Positions 7,115-7,912 of a DNA stretch of 7,912 nt are shown one piece after another. The notes under the pieces were generated by a model that saw only the letters and a program-made list of their open reading frames with translations, did not search any database and had not been told where the DNA came from. Both the position numbers and the translations under genes were made by a program. The stretch is from Flavobacteriales bacterium. GTDB taxonomy: Bacteria; Bacteroidota; Bacteroidia; Flavobacteriales_D; Sanyastnellaceae. Location of the stretch: positions 1 through 7,912 of the forward strand of contig JAPKAW010000079.1 in the NCBI GenBank assembly GCA_028825055.1, written 5' to 3'. Position 1 is the stretch's first letter. The number at the start of each line of letters is the position of its first letter.

Positions 7115-7297
7115 TTATTTAATCTCCTTATGGAGGGTGTACTTGCGCAACACCGGGTTGAACTTCTTTATTTCAATGCGATCGGGAGTATTCTTCCGAT
7201 TCTTTGTTGTGATATATCGAGACGTTCCAGGCATGCCAGAATTCTTATGTTCTGTGCATTCGAGAATGACTTGTACGCGGTTGCCTTTCTTGGCCAT
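7115..7297 (-). CDS. rpmG: 50S ribosomal protein L33
   Basis: L33 (bL33) is a small protein of the large ribosomal subunit near the E site. The 60-residue product has the typical start MAKKGNRVQVILECTEH, the SRYITTKNRKNTPDRIEIKKF core and the end NPVLRKYTLHKEIK. Only one cysteine (C14) is present, so this is the form without the four-cysteine zinc ribbon. The start is set by the conserved MAKK and the well-placed promoter 20 bases upstream. It is first in its transcript, followed by the DUF4295 gene. In most Bacteroidota rpmB (L28) precedes rpmG, but here only 142 bases separate it from the divergent ftsK-like gene. Confidence 0.97.
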   Translation of the reverse strand: MAKKGNRVQVILECTEHKNSGMPGTSRYITTKNRKNTPDRIEIKKFNPVLRKYTLHKEIK

Positions 7298-7316
7298 CTT
7301 TCGAGAAATTGGGGTG

Positions 7317-7346
7317 CAAATATAATGATTCCACGCGAGCTAACAA
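7317..7346 (-). promoter_or_regulatory. Bacteroidota-type promoter of rpmG-DUF4295
   Basis: Read on the - strand, TTG (complement of 7344-7346) is followed by exactly 19 bases and then TATATTTG (complement of 7317-7324). This is a full match to the -7 consensus TAnnTTTG at the classic spacing from a -33 TTG. Transcription would begin near 7310, giving an rpmG leader of roughly 13 bases with no Shine-Dalgarno sequence. Confidence 0.72.
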
Positions 7347-7421
7347 GGTCTTCAGTCAAATCCAACACGTGCCGGTGGAAAAGCCATGCAAACATCGGGT
7401 ATAATGCATGGTTTCCGTCTT

Positions 7422-7429
7422 TAGATTTA
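7422..7429 (+). promoter_or_regulatory. Possible -7 promoter box for the ftsK-like gene
   Basis: TAGATTTA fits 7 of 8 positions of TAnnTTTG and ends 10 bases before the ATG at 7440. No TTG is found at the 19-base spacing. A TATAAT at 7400-7405 matches the E. coli -10 sequence, but that is not the usual Bacteroidota signal. The region 7298-7439 is a divergent intergenic region in which I see no gene; this box is the best + strand candidate but remains uncertain. Confidence 0.3.
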
Positions 7430-7439
7430 ACCATTGCTC

Positions 7440-7912
7440 ATGGCCAAAAAGAAAAACTCTCCAACCACGGAACCCCGTGCTGCCCGCAACCGACCAAAAG
7501 CGGTAAAACCGGCTCAACCTGCTTCCACGAAAACACCCAAAACGCCTCGTAAACCGAGTCGGTTCAGGAACTTAACAGAATCTAGCCGGCGAAAATGGGC
7601 TGACCCTCGCATTCAAAATGTGGCGGGAGTCGGGGCTTTGACACTGAGTCTGTTCATCGTTGGAGCATTGATTTCGGGACTCTTGACGGGTGCCCAAGAC
7701 TACACGATTGTCTCCGAAGGCTTAATGGAAGCGGTGGACAAAAAAAATACTCCATACAACAATTGGCTCGGCGGTGCCGGAGCCTATTTAGCCTTTTGGA
7801 TGGGTCGGCAAGGACTCGGAATGGGCGCACTTGCCATTCCTTTCTGGATTTGGCTCGTGTCATGGCCTTGGATTACGAAAGAAAAGTCGCCTCGGTCAGG
7901 AAGCGCTTTTCG
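7440..7912 (+). CDS. ftsK: FtsK/SpoIIIE-type DNA translocase, N-terminal part (runs off the window)
   Basis: FtsK anchors at the division septum and pumps DNA so that the chromosome terminus is resolved before the cell closes. The frame opened by the ATG at 7440 stays open to the window edge (157 complete codons). The first 57 or so residues are lysine-, proline- and alanine-rich, forming a basic cytoplasmic tail. A hydrophobic segment at about 61-84 is the first membrane helix. After a loop, NNWLGGAGAYLAFWMGRQG is followed by a second hydrophobic stretch at about 126-145. This NWLG...G..G loop-helix pattern is that of the N-terminal membrane domain of Bacteroidota FtsK. The motor and gamma domains would lie beyond the window, so the assignment rests on the N-terminus alone. 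A run of eight A's at 7740-7747 keeps the frame. It is divergent from rpmG. Confidence 0.8.
   Translation, partial: MAKKKNSPTTEPRAARNRPKAVKPAQPASTKTPKTPRKPSRFRNLTESSRRKWADPRIQNVAGVGALTLSLFIVGALISGLLTGAQDYTIVSEGLMEAVDKKNTPYNNWLGGAGAYLAFWMGRQGLGMGALAIPFWIWLVSWPWITKEKSPRSGSAF

Noticed and set aside
7124..7129. AAGGAG on the - strand as a ribosome binding site for the DUF4295 gene
   Set aside because: It is 17 bases from the ATG, beyond working distance, and is explained by codons for the last residues of L33.
7168..7434. Frame of 88 codons on the - strand upstream of and overlapping rpmG, considered as a displaced rpmB or another small gene
   Set aside because: The translation does not resemble L28, it overlaps rpmG in another frame, and it crosses the rpmG promoter.
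7130..7552. Frame of 140 codons on the + strand overlapping rpmG and the ftsK start
   Set aside because: It is antisense to rpmG and out of frame with the ftsK-like gene, and its product has no recognisable pattern.
7740..7747. Run of eight A's in the ftsK-like gene as a frameshift or slippage site
   Set aside because: The frame continues through it into typical FtsK membrane-domain sequence, so there is no sign of a shift in the DNA as given.
1..7912. Search for mobile elements, CRISPR repeats, tRNA or rRNA genes, phage genes or defence systems
   Set aside because: No transposase, integrase, direct-repeat array or tRNA-like cloverleaf was seen. All substantial space is taken up by conserved housekeeping genes, so no novel system is claimed.

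Overview
The window looks like an ordinary chromosomal stretch from a member of the Bacteroidota, most likely a Flavobacteriales-type marine or aquatic lineage. The evidence is a fused alpha/beta E1 ketoacid dehydrogenase, the neighbourhood rpmG - DUF4295 - ftsY - rimO, a promoter matching the Bacteroidota TTG-N19-TAnnTTTG form, and no usable Shine-Dalgarno sequence before any of the nine starts. The genus cannot be named from the sequence alone.

Left part (about 1-3883, + strand): three genes read rightwards. The first is a 691-residue fused E1 component of a 2-oxoacid dehydrogenase. Ten bases on lies a secreted protein of unknown function that resembles the DUF4412/GLPGLI type of Bacteroidota export proteins. 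The third is a three-domain flavin/ferredoxin reductase of the PaaE type. The first two are probably co-transcribed; the reductase may have its own weak promoter.

Middle part (3893-6813, - strand): ftsY, rimO and queE run leftwards with a 7 bp gap and then a 17 bp overlap, so they form a tight operon. They cover SRP-dependent membrane targeting, methylthiolation of ribosomal protein S12, and the 7-deazaguanine (queuosine/preQ0) pathway. queE meets the reductase tail to tail with only 9 bp between stop codons.

Right part (6814-7912): a 137 bp gap upstream of ftsY holds a strong intrinsic hairpin. Before it on the - strand lie a 51-residue DUF4295 gene, which is easily missed because it is so short, and rpmG (ribosomal protein L33). 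A 142 bp divergent intergenic region carries the rpmG promoter and separates it from the start of an ftsK/spoIIIE-type DNA translocase gene on the + strand, which runs off the window. rpmB, normally just upstream of rpmG in this phylum, is not present here.

I see no mobile element, CRISPR array, RNA gene, integrated virus or defence system. The window is conserved core genome. The points worth a second look are small: a changed nucleotide-binding motif in the reductase, the terminator splitting a usually continuous operon, the missing rpmB, and very short leaders without Shine-Dalgarno sequences.
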